A DNA stretch of 64,000 nucleotides from the NCBI RefSeq assembly GCF_017948455.1, contig NZ_JAFFSU010000003.1:362066-426065 (forward strand). The letters run 5' to 3'. The position numbers and the translations under genes were made by a program. This stretch comes from Streptomyces sp. GESEQ-4. GTDB lineage: Bacteria; Actinomycetota; Actinomycetes; Streptomycetales; Streptomycetaceae. Position 1 is the first letter of the stretch, and every line of letters begins with the position of its first letter. Under the pieces are notes generated by a model that made no database searches, was not told where the DNA came from, and worked only from the letters and a program-made list of their open reading frames with translations. This document shows positions 51,018 through 60,300 of the stretch, in pieces.

Positions 51018-52816
51018 GCCGTACCCGCGGTGCCAAGCAGGCCAAGAAGGACCTCGCGGCCGAGGCGTTCGCGGAGGGCATGCGGCTGGTGCGGGCCAAT
51101 CGGGCGCTGGCCGCGGTCGGGTTCAGTACCTGCCGCAAGGAGGACTGCCCGCTCTCGCCCGCCTCCGGGCTCGTCCGTGTCGACTCCGACGGCATCCTGC
51201 ACGCCCACCCCACCCGCCGCGCCGACCCCGCCGACTGGGCCTGGGCGATCGCTCACGGCATCATCCACCTCGGTTTCGGCCACGTCCCGGCGAAGGAGGG
51301 CCGCCGTACCCAGCCTGACCGGTACGACCTCGCCGCTCGCTGTGCCGTCGTCAACCGTTTCCTGCTCGGCTTCTCCATCGGCCGCACCCCCGACGCCCTG
51401 CCGCCCGCCTACCCCGACGGCGACGAGGAGCAGCTCGCCGCCCGCTGGCGCCGCGACGGCATCCCGGGCGCTTACGAGCACTGCGGCACCGCCGGCGGCG
51501 ACCCGGACCAGCTCCTGGTGCCGTGGGACACCTGGATGGGCGGCACTCCGAAGAACTGGCAGCTGGACTTCGCGCACGCCCTCACCCGCACCGTGGCCAC
51601 CGCCATGGACGTGGCCGGCGGCCGCCGCGACTCGATGCGCGGCGGCCCCACCCGGCTCCAGCCCTGGGAGCGGGCCCTGAGCTGGTTCGTCTCCTCCTAC
51701 CCGCTGCTCGGCGGCATCGCGGCAGGGATCACCCTGGTCGCCGACGCCGAACTCGCCCGCGCCCACGGCATCTCCGTCGCCGCCGTCGACGCGGAGGCGG
51801 CCGAGATCTACATCAATCCCCTGCGCGAACTCGACGACGAGGAATGGCGGTTCGTCCTCGCCCACGAGATGCTGCACGCCGCCCTGCGCCACGGCGACCG
51901 CTGCGGCCCCCGCGACCCGTATCTGTTCAACGTCGCCTGCGACTACGTCATCAACGGCTGGCTGACCGAGATGCAGATCGGCACCATGCCCGACGGACTG
52001 CTCCACGACCCCGGCCTCAAGGGCCTCTCCGCCGAGGAGGTCTACGACCGTATCGCCGGCGACCTGCGCCGGATGCGCCGTCTGTCCACCCTGCGCGGCA
52101 AGGGCGTGGGCGACATCCTCGGCGGACCGCTCGGCAGCCCGCGCGACTACGTCGACCTGGACGAGTTCTACCGCCGGGGCCTGTGCCAGGGCCTCGACCT
52201 GCACCAGCAGCAGGAGCGCGGCTTCCTGCCCGGCGGCCTGGTCGAGGAGATCCGCGCACTGAGCCATCCGCCGCTGCCCTGGGACGCCCAACTGGCCCGC
52301 TGGTTCGACGAGTTCGTGCCACGCCCGGAGCCGGTACGGTCGTACGCCCGCCCCTCGCGCCGCCAGTCCTCCACGCCCGACATCCCGCGCGCGGGCCGCT
52401 ACTTCCCGCCCGAGGAGATCGCCCGCTGCACCTTCGGTGTCGTCCTCGACACCTCCGGCTCCATGGACCGCACGCTGCTCGGCAAGGCGCTCGGTGCCAT
52501 CGCCTCGTACGCCGAGGCCCGCGACGTACCGGCCGCACGCGTCGTCTTCTGCGACGCGGCCCCGCACGACGCCGGATTCCTGCCGGTCACCGAGATCGCC
52601 GGACGCGTGCGGGTGCGCGGCCGCGGCGGTACGGTCCTCCAGCCCGGCATCGACCTGCTGCACCGTGCGGACGACTTTCCGCCGGGCGCCCCCATGCTGG
52701 TGATCACGGACGGCGACTGCGACACGCTCCGGGTGCGGCGCGAGCACGCCTATCTGATTCCCCAGGGCGCCCGACTGCCGTTCACCGCACGTGGGCCGGT
52801 GTTTCGCGTGCGGTGA
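51014..52816 (+). CDS. VWA-like metallopeptidase (DUF2201 type) partner of MoxR
   Basis: A 600-residue protein. The middle holds a zinc-metallopeptidase motif HEMLHAALRHGD (HExxH) near residue 290, after a degenerate first copy AHGIIHLGFGHV near 75. The C-terminal ~150 residues are a VWA-type domain with MIDAS residues (VVLDTSGSMD, ITDGDCD). DUF2201/VWA-like proteins occur beside MoxR ATPases. A MoxR-VWA pair may act on metal-enzyme assembly or degradation; that is inference. Start overlaps the tiny ORF. Confidence 0.85.
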   Translation: MSRTRGAKQAKKDLAAEAFAEGMRLVRANRALAAVGFSTCRKEDCPLSPASGLVRVDSDGILHAHPTRRADPADWAWAIAHGIIHLGFGHVPAKEGRRTQPDRYDLAARCAVVNRFLLGFSIGRTPDALPPAYPDGDEEQLAARWRRDGIPGAYEHCGTAGGDPDQLLVPWDTWMGGTPKNWQLDFAHALTRTVATAMDVAGGRRDSMRGGPTRLQPWERALSWFVSSYPLLGGIAAGITLVADAELARAHGISVAAVDAEAAEIYINPLRELDDEEWRFVLAHEMLHAALRHGDRCGPRDPYLFNVACDYVINGWLTEMQIGTMPDGLLHDPGLKGLSAEEVYDRIAGDLRRMRRLSTLRGKGVGDILGGPLGSPRDYVDLDEFYRRGLCQGLDLHQQQERGFLPGGLVEEIRALSHPPLPWDAQLARWFDEFVPRPEPVRSYARPSRRQSSTPDIPRAGRYFPPEEIARCTFGVVLDTSGSMDRTLLGKALGAIASYAEARDVPAARVVFCDAAPHDAGFLPVTEIAGRVRVRGRGGTVLQPGIDLLHRADDFPPGAPMLVITDGDCDTLRVRREHAYLIPQGARLPFTARGPVFRVR

Positions 52817-52881
52817 GCCGGAATGTGATCGGATGGGGGCCAGGTAACCCCACAACGGGACCACACGTGAAAGGAAGAACC

Positions 52882-53310
52882 GTGGCAACCACGCGCTCTG
52901 CACACACCGTCTGGGAAGGCGACCTTCTTGAGGGCAATGGGGTCGTCACCTTCGACTCCTCTGGTGCCATCGGCCAGCAGCCGGTCACGTGGGCTTCGCG
53001 CGCCCAGGACGCGAACGGCAAGACCAGCCCCGAGGAGCTGATCGCCGCCGCCCACTCCAGCTGCTTCTCCATGGCCTTCTCGAACATGCTCGCCAAGGCC
53101 GGTACGCCGCCGACCAAGCTCGTCACCTCGGCGGACGTGACCTTCCAGCCGGGTGAGGGGATCACCGGGATCCACCTCACCGTCGAGGGCACGGTTCCGG
53201 GCATCGACAACGACACGTTCGTCGCCACGGCGGAGGAGGCGAAGGTGGGGTGCCCGGTGAGTCAGGCGCTCACGGGGACGACGATTACGCTGACGGCCAA
53301 GCTCGCCTGA
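52882..53310 (+). CDS. OsmC-family peroxiredoxin
   Basis: A 142-residue thiol-dependent peroxidase. The first catalytic Cys is in AAHSSCFSMAF and the second in AKVGCPVSQAL, both at expected positions. OsmC reduces organic hydroperoxides and belongs to osmotic and oxidative stress regulons. Start GTG 52882 has SD AAAGGAAG. A repeat copy lies 35 bp after its stop. Confidence 0.92.
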   Translation: MATTRSAHTVWEGDLLEGNGVVTFDSSGAIGQQPVTWASRAQDANGKTSPEELIAAAHSSCFSMAFSNMLAKAGTPPTKLVTSADVTFQPGEGITGIHLTVEGTVPGIDNDTFVATAEEAKVGCPVSQALTGTTITLTAKLA

Positions 53311-53344
53311 CGGTCGCCTGGGGGGCGGGGACGGTTCGTTGTCG

Positions 53345-53396
53345 GCTGCGGCGCCGTCGTGGCTGGTCGCGCAGTTCCCCGCGCCCCTGAGCGGCG
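53345..53396 (+). repeat. dispersed hairpin repeat, copy 4
   Basis: CTGCGGCGCCG leads to the core TGGCTGGTCGCGCAGTTCCC, with a GCGCCCCTGAGCGGCG tail. Between OsmC and the dnaK-type gene. Confidence 0.75.
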
Positions 53397-53426
53397 TTGC
53401 TGTGCCCCTCTCTGGGTACCCGTCCC

Positions 53427-53447
53427 ATTGACAACAGCGCACTCAAG
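53427..53447 (+). promoter_or_regulatory. HAIR-like HspR element and -35 upstream of dnaK-type gene
   Basis: ATTGACA-N7-ACTCAAG resembles the HspR site HAIR (CTTGAGT-N7-ACTCAAG); the right half is perfect, the left half matches 4 of 7. The left half also gives a TTGACA -35 (53428-53433). Suggests heat-shock control by HspR. Confidence 0.5.
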
Positions 53448-53492
53448 TTTTGTGCTGGAGTTCGGGAGCGGCCCTGGCGGAAGGGGACAGCG

Positions 53493-55355
53493 ATGGCACG
53501 TGCGGTCGGAATCGATCTCGGGACCACGAACTCGGTGGTCGCCGTCCTGGAGGGCGGCGAACCCAGCGTCGTCGCCAATGCGGAGGGGGCCAGGACCACA
53601 CCGTCGGTCGTGGCCTTCGCGAAGAACGGCGAGGTGCTCGTCGGTGAGGTGGCCAAACGGCAGGCCGTGACGAACGTGGAGCGCACCGCTCGCTCCGTGA
53701 AACGGCACATGGGCGACGGGAGCTGGCGGTTCCCGGACCAGGGCGACATCGACGGCACCCGCTACCGGGCCCAGGAGCTGTCCGCCCGTGTCCTGCAGAA
53801 GCTGAAGCGGGACGCGGAGTCCTATCTCGGCGAGGACGTCACCGACGCGGTGATCACCGTACCGGCGTACTTCGACGACGCCCAGCGGCAGGCGACCAAG
53901 GAGGCCGGGGAGATCGCGGGCCTGAAGGTGCTGCGGATCATCAACGAGCCGACGGCCGCCGCGCTCGCCTACGGCCTCGACCGCGGCGAGGAGCAGACCG
54001 TGCTGGTCTTCGACCTCGGCGGCGGCACCTTCGACGTGTCGCTGCTGGAGATCGGCGACGGCGTCATCGAGGTCAAGGCGACCAACGGTGACACGCACCT
54101 CGGCGGCGACGACTGGGACCAGCGGGTCGTGGAGTACCTGGTCAAGCGGTTCAAGGGGTCGTACGGCATCGACCTCGGCAACGACAAGATGGCGCTGCAG
54201 CGGCTGCGCGAGGGTGCCGAGAAGGCCAAGATCGAGCTGTCGTCGTCCACCGAGACCACGATCAACCTCCCCTACATCACCGCCTCCGCCGAGGGGCCGC
54301 TCCACCTCGACGAGAAGCTGACCCGCGCCCAGTTCCAGGAGCTGACCGCCGATCTCCTCGACCGCTGCAAGACCCCCTTCCACCAGGCGGTCAAGGACGC
54401 CGGCATCAAGCTCTCCGCGGTCGACCATGTGATCCTCGTCGGCGGCTCGACCCGGATGCCCGCGGTCACCGAACTGGTCAAGGAACTCACCGGCAAGGAC
54501 CCGCACAAGGGCGTCAACCCGGACGAGGTCGTCGCGGTCGGCGCCGCCCTCCAGGCCGGTGTCATCCGCGGCGACGTCAAGGACGTCCTGCTGCTCGACG
54601 TCACCCCGCTGTCCCTGGGCATCGAGACCAAGGGCGGCATCATGACCAAGCTCATCGAGCGCAACACGACCATCCCGACCCGGCGTTCGGAGATCTTCAC
54701 CACCGCCACCGACAACCAGCCCTCGGTCGGCATCCAGGTCTACCAGGGCGAACGCGAGATCGCCGCCTACAACAAGAAGCTCGGCGTCTTCGACCTCACC
54801 GGACTGCCGCCCGCGCCGCGCGGGGTCCCGCAGATCGAGGTCGCGTTCGACATCGACGCCAACGGGATCATGCACGTCTCCGCCAAGGACCTCGCCACCG
54901 GCCGCGAGCAGAAGATGACCGTCACCGGCGGCTCGGCCCTCCCCAAGGACGACATCGACCGCATGATGCGGGAGGCCGAGCAGTACGCGGAGGAGGACCG
55001 CAACCGCCGCGAGGCCGCGGAGACCCGCAACCAGGCCGAGCAACTCGTCTACCAGACCGAGAAGTTCCTGCGGGAGAACGAGGACAAGGTCCCCGCCGAC
55101 ACGAAGTCGGAGGTCGAGTCCGCGATCGCCGAACTCAAGGAACTCCTCGAGCGCGACGCCGAGACCAGCGAACTGCGCACCGGCGTCGAGAAGCTCGCCT
55201 CCGTCAGCCAGAAGATGGGCCAGGCGATGTACGCCCAGGCCCAGCAGACACCGACGGAGGACGCCGGGCAGCAGACCTCGCCGCAGGACGAGGAGGGTGT
55301 GGTGGACGCGGAGATCGTCGACGACGAACGGGACCAGAAGGGTGGCGCGGCGTAA
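53493..55355 (+). CDS. dnaK: Hsp70 chaperone DnaK
   Basis: A 620-residue Hsp70. [30 protein letters not shown] and [12 protein letters not shown] mark the ATPase domain, followed by the linker [15 protein letters not shown] and substrate-binding domain, ending in a Gln/Glu-rich lid with a tail DAEIVDDE. It lacks grpE, dnaJ and hspR neighbours, so it is a solitary copy, not the main dnaK operon. HAIR-like sequence and TTGACA are upstream. Convergent with narJ. Confidence 0.93.
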   Translation: MARAVGIDLGTTNSVVAVLEGGEPSVVANAEGARTTPSVVAFAKNGEVLVGEVAKRQAVTNVERTARSVKRHMGDGSWRFPDQGDIDGTRYRAQELSARVLQKLKRDAESYLGEDVTDAVITVPAYFDDAQRQATKEAGEIAGLKVLRIINEPTAAALAYGLDRGEEQTVLVFDLGGGTFDVSLLEIGDGVIEVKATNGDTHLGGDDWDQRVVEYLVKRFKGSYGIDLGNDKMALQRLREGAEKAKIELSSSTETTINLPYITASAEGPLHLDEKLTRAQFQELTADLLDRCKTPFHQAVKDAGIKLSAVDHVILVGGSTRMPAVTELVKELTGKDPHKGVNPDEVVAVGAALQAGVIRGDVKDVLLLDVTPLSLGIETKGGIMTKLIERNTTIPTRRSEIFTTATDNQPSVGIQVYQGEREIAAYNKKLGVFDLTGLPPAPRGVPQIEVAFDIDANGIMHVSAKDLATGREQKMTVTGGSALPKDDIDRMMREAEQYAEEDRNRREAAETRNQAEQLVYQTEKFLRENEDKVPADTKSEVESAIAELKELLERDAETSELRTGVEKLASVSQKMGQAMYAQAQQTPTEDAGQQTSPQDEEGVVDAEIVDDERDQKGGAA

Positions 55356-55381
55356 GCGTTCCGCGGAAGGCCGTCGATCGT

Positions 55382-55434
55382 CTGCGGCGCCGTTGTGGCT
55401 GGTCGCGCAGTTCCCCGCGCCCCTTCGGGGCGCT
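55382..55434 (+). repeat. dispersed hairpin repeat, copy 5
   Basis: CTGCGGCGCCG, then TGGCTGGTCGCGCAGTTCCC and a perfect hairpin GCGCCCC-TTC-GGGGCGC (55417-55433), which abuts the narJ stop at 55434. It probably terminates both dnaK and narJ transcripts. Confidence 0.85.
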
Positions 55435-55904
55435 CAGTCCAGGGTCGCGCACACCGCGTCCAGCACGCACGCGTACGGGGTGCCGAAGTCGGTGAGGCGG
55501 GAGCGGAGTTGTTCCAGGCCGGCGTGGTGGTGGGTGAGGAGGTCGGTGTTGCCGGTGCGGGAGGCGAACTCCAGGACCGCGGGCAGGAAGTCCGGCAGTT
55601 CCTCGCCGGTGAACTCCAGGCCGTGGGCGCGGTAGAGCTCCTTGAAGCGGGGCAGGGACATGCCCCGGCGCCGGGTGTCGCCGTCGTGCCACCAGCTCAG
55701 GTACAGGCTGTGGCGGTCGTCGAAGTCGAAGACCTGGACGTAGTGCGCGGCCAGCTGCTGTGGGTCGGTCACCGCCGCGTGGTCGGTGAACTCCCGCAGC
55801 TGCGGGGCGGCTTCGCGCAGCAGCGGCAGCCGGGCGCGGAACTCGTCGTCGGGATAGGTGAGACAGAGCGCCGCCGCCTGGTAGAGCACCTCGAACGTGG
55901 GCAT
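55434..55904 (-). CDS. narJ: nitrate reductase molybdenum-cofactor assembly chaperone NarJ-like
   Basis: A 156-residue TorD/NarJ-type helical chaperone (LYQAAALCLTYPDDEFRARLPLLREAAPQL; AAHYVQVFDFDDRHSLYLSWWHDGDTRRRGMSL). It normally inserts the Mo cofactor into NarG. It is shorter than E. coli NarJ (236 residues), missing part of the C-terminus. ATG 55904 with a GGAGGAGGAG SD overlaps the narH stop. No narI follows; a hairpin repeat and the convergent dnaK come next. Confidence 0.87.
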   Translation of the reverse strand: MPTFEVLYQAAALCLTYPDDEFRARLPLLREAAPQLREFTDHAAVTDPQQLAAHYVQVFDFDDRHSLYLSWWHDGDTRRRGMSLPRFKELYRAHGLEFTGEELPDFLPAVLEFASRTGNTDLLTHHHAGLEQLRSRLTDFGTPYACVLDAVCATLD

Positions 55905-57331
55905 CAGGTCTCCTCCTCCTTTTCCACGGACACGAGCGGCAGATGGATACGGCCCCCGGAGTCCCGGCCGAAGGGCCCGTCGCCGCCCATGCCGGGGCCG
56001 CCCTCGTGGTCGAGGCTGCACCCGCCCGGGAGCGCCGACTCCTCCAGCCGCCGCGCGTCGCCGATCCCCGCCGTCGGGATCACATACCGGTCCTCGTGCT
56101 CGGCGATCGCCAGCAGCCGGTACAGCTCCTCGATCTCGTCGGCCCGCATGCCGACGGCGCGCGCGACCGACGGATCGGGCTCCTCGCCGAGGTTGATGGC
56201 GCGCATGTGGGAGCGCATCGCGGCGAGCTTCTCCAACGACGCCCGGACCGGCGCGACATCGCCCGCGGTGAAGAGCTCCGCCAGATACTCCAGGGGGATG
56301 CGCAGGGTGTCGATCGCGCCGAACAGGTTCCGCGCGTCCTCGCCGTCGTGCCCGGTCTCCGTCAGCGCCTCGACGACCGGCGACAGCGGCGGGATGTACC
56401 AGACCATCGGCATGGTGCGGTACTCGGGATGCAGCGGCAGCGCCACCCGGTACCTGCTGATCAGCGCGTGCACGGGCGACCGCCGGGCCGCCTCCACCCA
56501 GTCGTACGGGATCCCCGCCCCCGCACAGGCCCGCCGCACCCCCGGATCCTCCGGGTCGAGAAAGACACCCAACTGCGCCGCGTACAGCTCCTGTTCATCG
56601 GGCACGGAAGCCGCGGCCGTCACCCTGTCCGCGTCGTACAGCACCACCCCGAGATAGCGCAGCCGCCCCACGCACGTCTCCGAGCAGACCGTCGGCAGCC
56701 CCACCTCGAGGCGCGGAGCGCACAGCGTGCACTTCTCGGCCTTGCCGGTGCGTTGGTTGAAGTAGACCTTCTTGTACGGGCATCCCGTCACGCACATCCG
56801 CCGGCCCCGGCAGCGGTCCTGGTCGACGAGGACGATGCCGTCCTGAGCCCGCTTGTACATCGCGCCGGACGGACAGGCGGCCACACAGGACGGGTTGAGG
56901 CAGTGCTCGCAGATGCGCGGCAGATAGAACATGAAGGTCTGCTCGAACTCGAACCGCACCTTGTCGGCGGCCTGTTGGCGGACCCGCTCGACCATCGGGT
57001 CGTTCTCGTAGTCGTAGGTCCAGGGCTCGTCGTAGTCCTTGATCTCCGGGAGTCTCGGCTGGGAGAGGCTGGCCGCGAGCCTCTTGAAACGGCCGCCCGC
57101 CTTCAGTTTCAGCGCACCGCGCCGGTTCAGCCGCCAGCCGCCCTGCCACGTCTCCTGGTCCTCGTAGCGGCGCGGGTAGCCCTGGCCGGGGCGGGTCTCG
57201 ACGTTGTTGAACCAGATGTGCTCCATGCCCTGGCGGTCGGTCCACGCCTGTTTGCAGGCCACCGAGCAGGTGTGGCAGCCGATGCACTTGTCGAGGTTCA
57301 TCACCATCGCGATCTGGGCCATGGGGCGCAT
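55904..57331 (-). CDS. narH: nitrate reductase beta subunit NarH, with Trp-to-Arg change at an Fe-S site
   Basis: A 475-residue ferredoxin-like electron-transfer subunit. Cys clusters: CIGCHTCSVACKQAW, CEHCLNPSCVAACPSG, CRGRRMCVTGCPYKK and KCTLCAPRLEVGLPTVCSETC. In E. coli NarH the third is CRGWRMC, where Trp takes the place of a Cys next to the [3Fe-4S] cluster; here it is Arg (codon at 56801-56803). It would pass electrons from a membrane partner to NarG. ATG 57331 overlaps the narG stop (ATGA); the length is normal. Confidence 0.9.
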   Translation of the reverse strand: MRPMAQIAMVMNLDKCIGCHTCSVACKQAWTDRQGMEHIWFNNVETRPGQGYPRRYEDQETWQGGWRLNRRGALKLKAGGRFKRLAASLSQPRLPEIKDYDEPWTYDYENDPMVERVRQQAADKVRFEFEQTFMFYLPRICEHCLNPSCVAACPSGAMYKRAQDGIVLVDQDRCRGRRMCVTGCPYKKVYFNQRTGKAEKCTLCAPRLEVGLPTVCSETCVGRLRYLGVVLYDADRVTAAASVPDEQELYAAQLGVFLDPEDPGVRRACAGAGIPYDWVEAARRSPVHALISRYRVALPLHPEYRTMPMVWYIPPLSPVVEALTETGHDGEDARNLFGAIDTLRIPLEYLAELFTAGDVAPVRASLEKLAAMRSHMRAINLGEEPDPSVARAVGMRADEIEELYRLLAIAEHEDRYVIPTAGIGDARRLEESALPGGCSLDHEGGPGMGGDGPFGRDSGGRIHLPLVSVEKEEET

Positions 57332-60300
57332 CAGGACTCGACCCCCTGGCTGCGGCGGCGGAGCACCGTCACCTCGTCGCGCCGGCTGCCCGTGGGGCCC
57401 AGGTGGTCGAACGCCCAGGAGAGCTGGGCGTAGCCGCCGACCAGGTGGGACGGCTTGAGGAGCAGCCGGGTCGTCGTCTCCGTCTTCGGTACGCGCACCG
57501 TGCGTTCCTGCGCGTGATGCATGTAGACGGTGCCGTACGGGATGCGGTGAGAGACGACGGCGCGGGCGACGACCACGCCGTCGCTGTCGACCGTCTCGAT
57601 CCAGTCGTCGTCCTTGACGCCGATCGCGTCCGCGTCCTGCGGGGACATCCAGATGTGCCGGTCGCCGTGGGAGAGCGCCAGCATGAAGAGGTGGTCCTGG
57701 TACTCGGAGTGGAGGGACCACTTGTCGTGCGGGGTGAGGTAACGGACCGTCACTTCGCGTTGGCCGTCCGGCCCGACGCGGGGTTCGCCGATGAGCCGGT
57801 TCAAGTCCAGGGGCGGCCGGTACACCGGGAGCGCCTCGCCCAGCTCGTGGATCCAGTCGTGGTCCAGGAAGAAGTGCTGGCGCCCGGTGAGCGTGTGCCA
57901 GGGCTTGAGGTGCTCGGTGTGCTTGGCGGGCAGGCCCGGTTGCTCAACGAGCGGACCGAGGGCGGTGAACTTCTCGCCGATCGCCGTGTAGTCACGCTCC
58001 ACCACGGTCAGGTGGGGCATCGTCCTCCCGGGCACGGGGTCGCACTCCCCGCGCTTCCAGTCCCTCACCACCCCGCCCGGCTGGGCGATCTCGCCCGGCG
58101 TGTCGTGCTGGAGCGGCGACGCGACCAGGTCCTTGCGCACTCCGAGATGGCCGACGGCCAGCTCGCTGACCCTCTCGGCCAGTGCCTTGAACGTGTCGAA
58201 GTCCTTCTCGTGCCAGGTCGCGGCCGGTAGGACGACGTCCGACAGCGGCGTCGACGAGGTCTGCCAGGAGTCCAGTGACAGCAGCAGATCGAGCTTGCCC
58301 TCGGGTGCCTCGTGCCGCCAGGTCACATCCTGGGGGCGTTCGCCGGGCTCGGCCTCCCGCGCGCTCAGCGACGACTGCGTGCCCAGCAGATGCTTGGTGA
58401 AGTACGCGGCGCCCGTCGCCGACATGCCCGGCGGATCGGTCCGCCACAGCGTCAGCACGCGTGGCCAGGCCTCCGGCGCGTCCGGGTCCTCGCAAGCGAA
58501 CTTCAGGGTCCCGGCGCGCAGTTCGGCCACCACCCGCGACACCGGATCGCCGAACGCCCCGCCCAGCTCCAGCGGATTGCGGTCGAAGGTCGGATACGAC
58601 GGCATCCACCCCGAACGCGCCGCCAGGGCAAGGCAGTCCGCGCCGGTCAGCCCCGCGAACCGGCCCTCACCCAGCGGCGAGGCGAGCACGTCGGCGGTGA
58701 ACCGGTCGTAGCGCCACTGGTCGGTGTGGAGGAACCAGTACGCGGTGCCGCTCATCTGACGCGGCGGACGCGACCAGTCGGAGGCGGCGGCCGGCGTCGC
58801 GCAGCCGGTCACCGGACGGCACTTCTCCTGGCCCGCGTAGTGCGCCCAGCCGCCGCCGCCCCGGCCCTGGCAGCCGGTGATCTTGAGCAGGGCGAGGAAC
58901 GCGCGGTGGATGGTCTCGGAGTGGAACCAGTGGTTCGTCCCCGCGCCCGTCAGGATCATGCAGCGGCCCTTGGACCGCTCGGCCGTCCGCGCGAACTCCC
59001 GGGCGATCTTCACGCACTTGGCCGCCGGGACGGATGTGTGCGCCTCCTGCCAGGCGGGCGTGCAGGGCGTGCCGGCGTCCTTGTAGGAGGCGGGCCAGCG
59101 GCCGGGCAGGCCGTGGCGGAAGATGCCGTACTGGGCGAGAAGCAGGTCGAAGACCGTGGTGACCAGGTGGCCTTCAGCGCCGCCGAGCCGGCTCGCCGGG
59201 ACTCCCCGCCGCAGGACGTCCCCGCGCCCCCGATCGTCGTCGCCCTCCGTGTCGAAGCGCGGGAGCAGCACCGCCACGCCTCCGGCCGCCTGATGGCCGT
59301 ACAGGCTCAACTGCGGCTCGATCGCGCCGAGTTCGAGGTTCCAACGGCCCTTGCCCGAGTCGGTCCAGCGGAAGCCGAGCGAGCCGTTCGGGACGACGGC
59401 CCGCCCGCTCGCCGCGTCCAGCACGACCGTCTTCCACTGCGCACCCTCGCCCTCGTGCCCCAGATCGGTGGCGCGCAGGAACTTCCCGGGGACGTAGGCG
59501 CCGTCCCGTTCGGTCAGGGTCACCAGGAAGGGCAGGTCCGTGAACTTCCGTACGTAGTCCGCGAAGAACGGCGTCTCGCGGTCGACGAAGAACTCCCTGA
59601 GGATGACATGGGCCATCGCGAGCGCGAGGGCGCCGTCCGTGCCGGGGTGCGGATGCAGCCACTCGTCGGCGAACCTCGCGTCGTCCGCGTTGTTCGCGTC
59701 GTCGGGGGCGACGGCCACGACCTTCTGGCCGCGGTAGCGGGCCTCCGCCATCCGGTGCGCGTCGGGCGTGCGGGTCACCGGGACGTCGGAGCCCCACATC
59801 ATCAGATACGCGGCGTCCCACCAGTCGCCCGACTCCGGTACGTCCGTCCGGTCGCCGAAGACCTGCGGCGAGGCGTTGGGCACGTCCGCGTACGACAGCA
59901 TCGGTGCGCCGATCAGCGCGTGGAAGCGGGCGCCCGCCGCGTGCGACACCATCGACATCGCCGGGTCGGGCGAGAAGCCGGCGATGCGGTCGGGGCCGTA
60001 CGCCTTGATGGTGTGGACATGCGCGGCGGCGACGATCTCGACCGCCTCGTCCCAGCCGGCGCGGACCAGGCCGCCCTTGCCGCGGGCCCGCTGGTAGCGG
60101 CGGCGGCGCGATGGGTCCCGCTGGATGTCGGCCCAGGCGAGGACGGGGTCCCGCAGGCGTTCCTTCGCCTCCCGGTACATCCGCAGGAGCACAGCGCGGA
60201 CGTATGGGTAGCGCACACGGGTGGGGGAGTAGGTGGACCGGGAGAAGGCGGCACCCCGCGGGCAGCCGCAGGGCTCGACGGCGTCCGCATCCCGGTCGCC

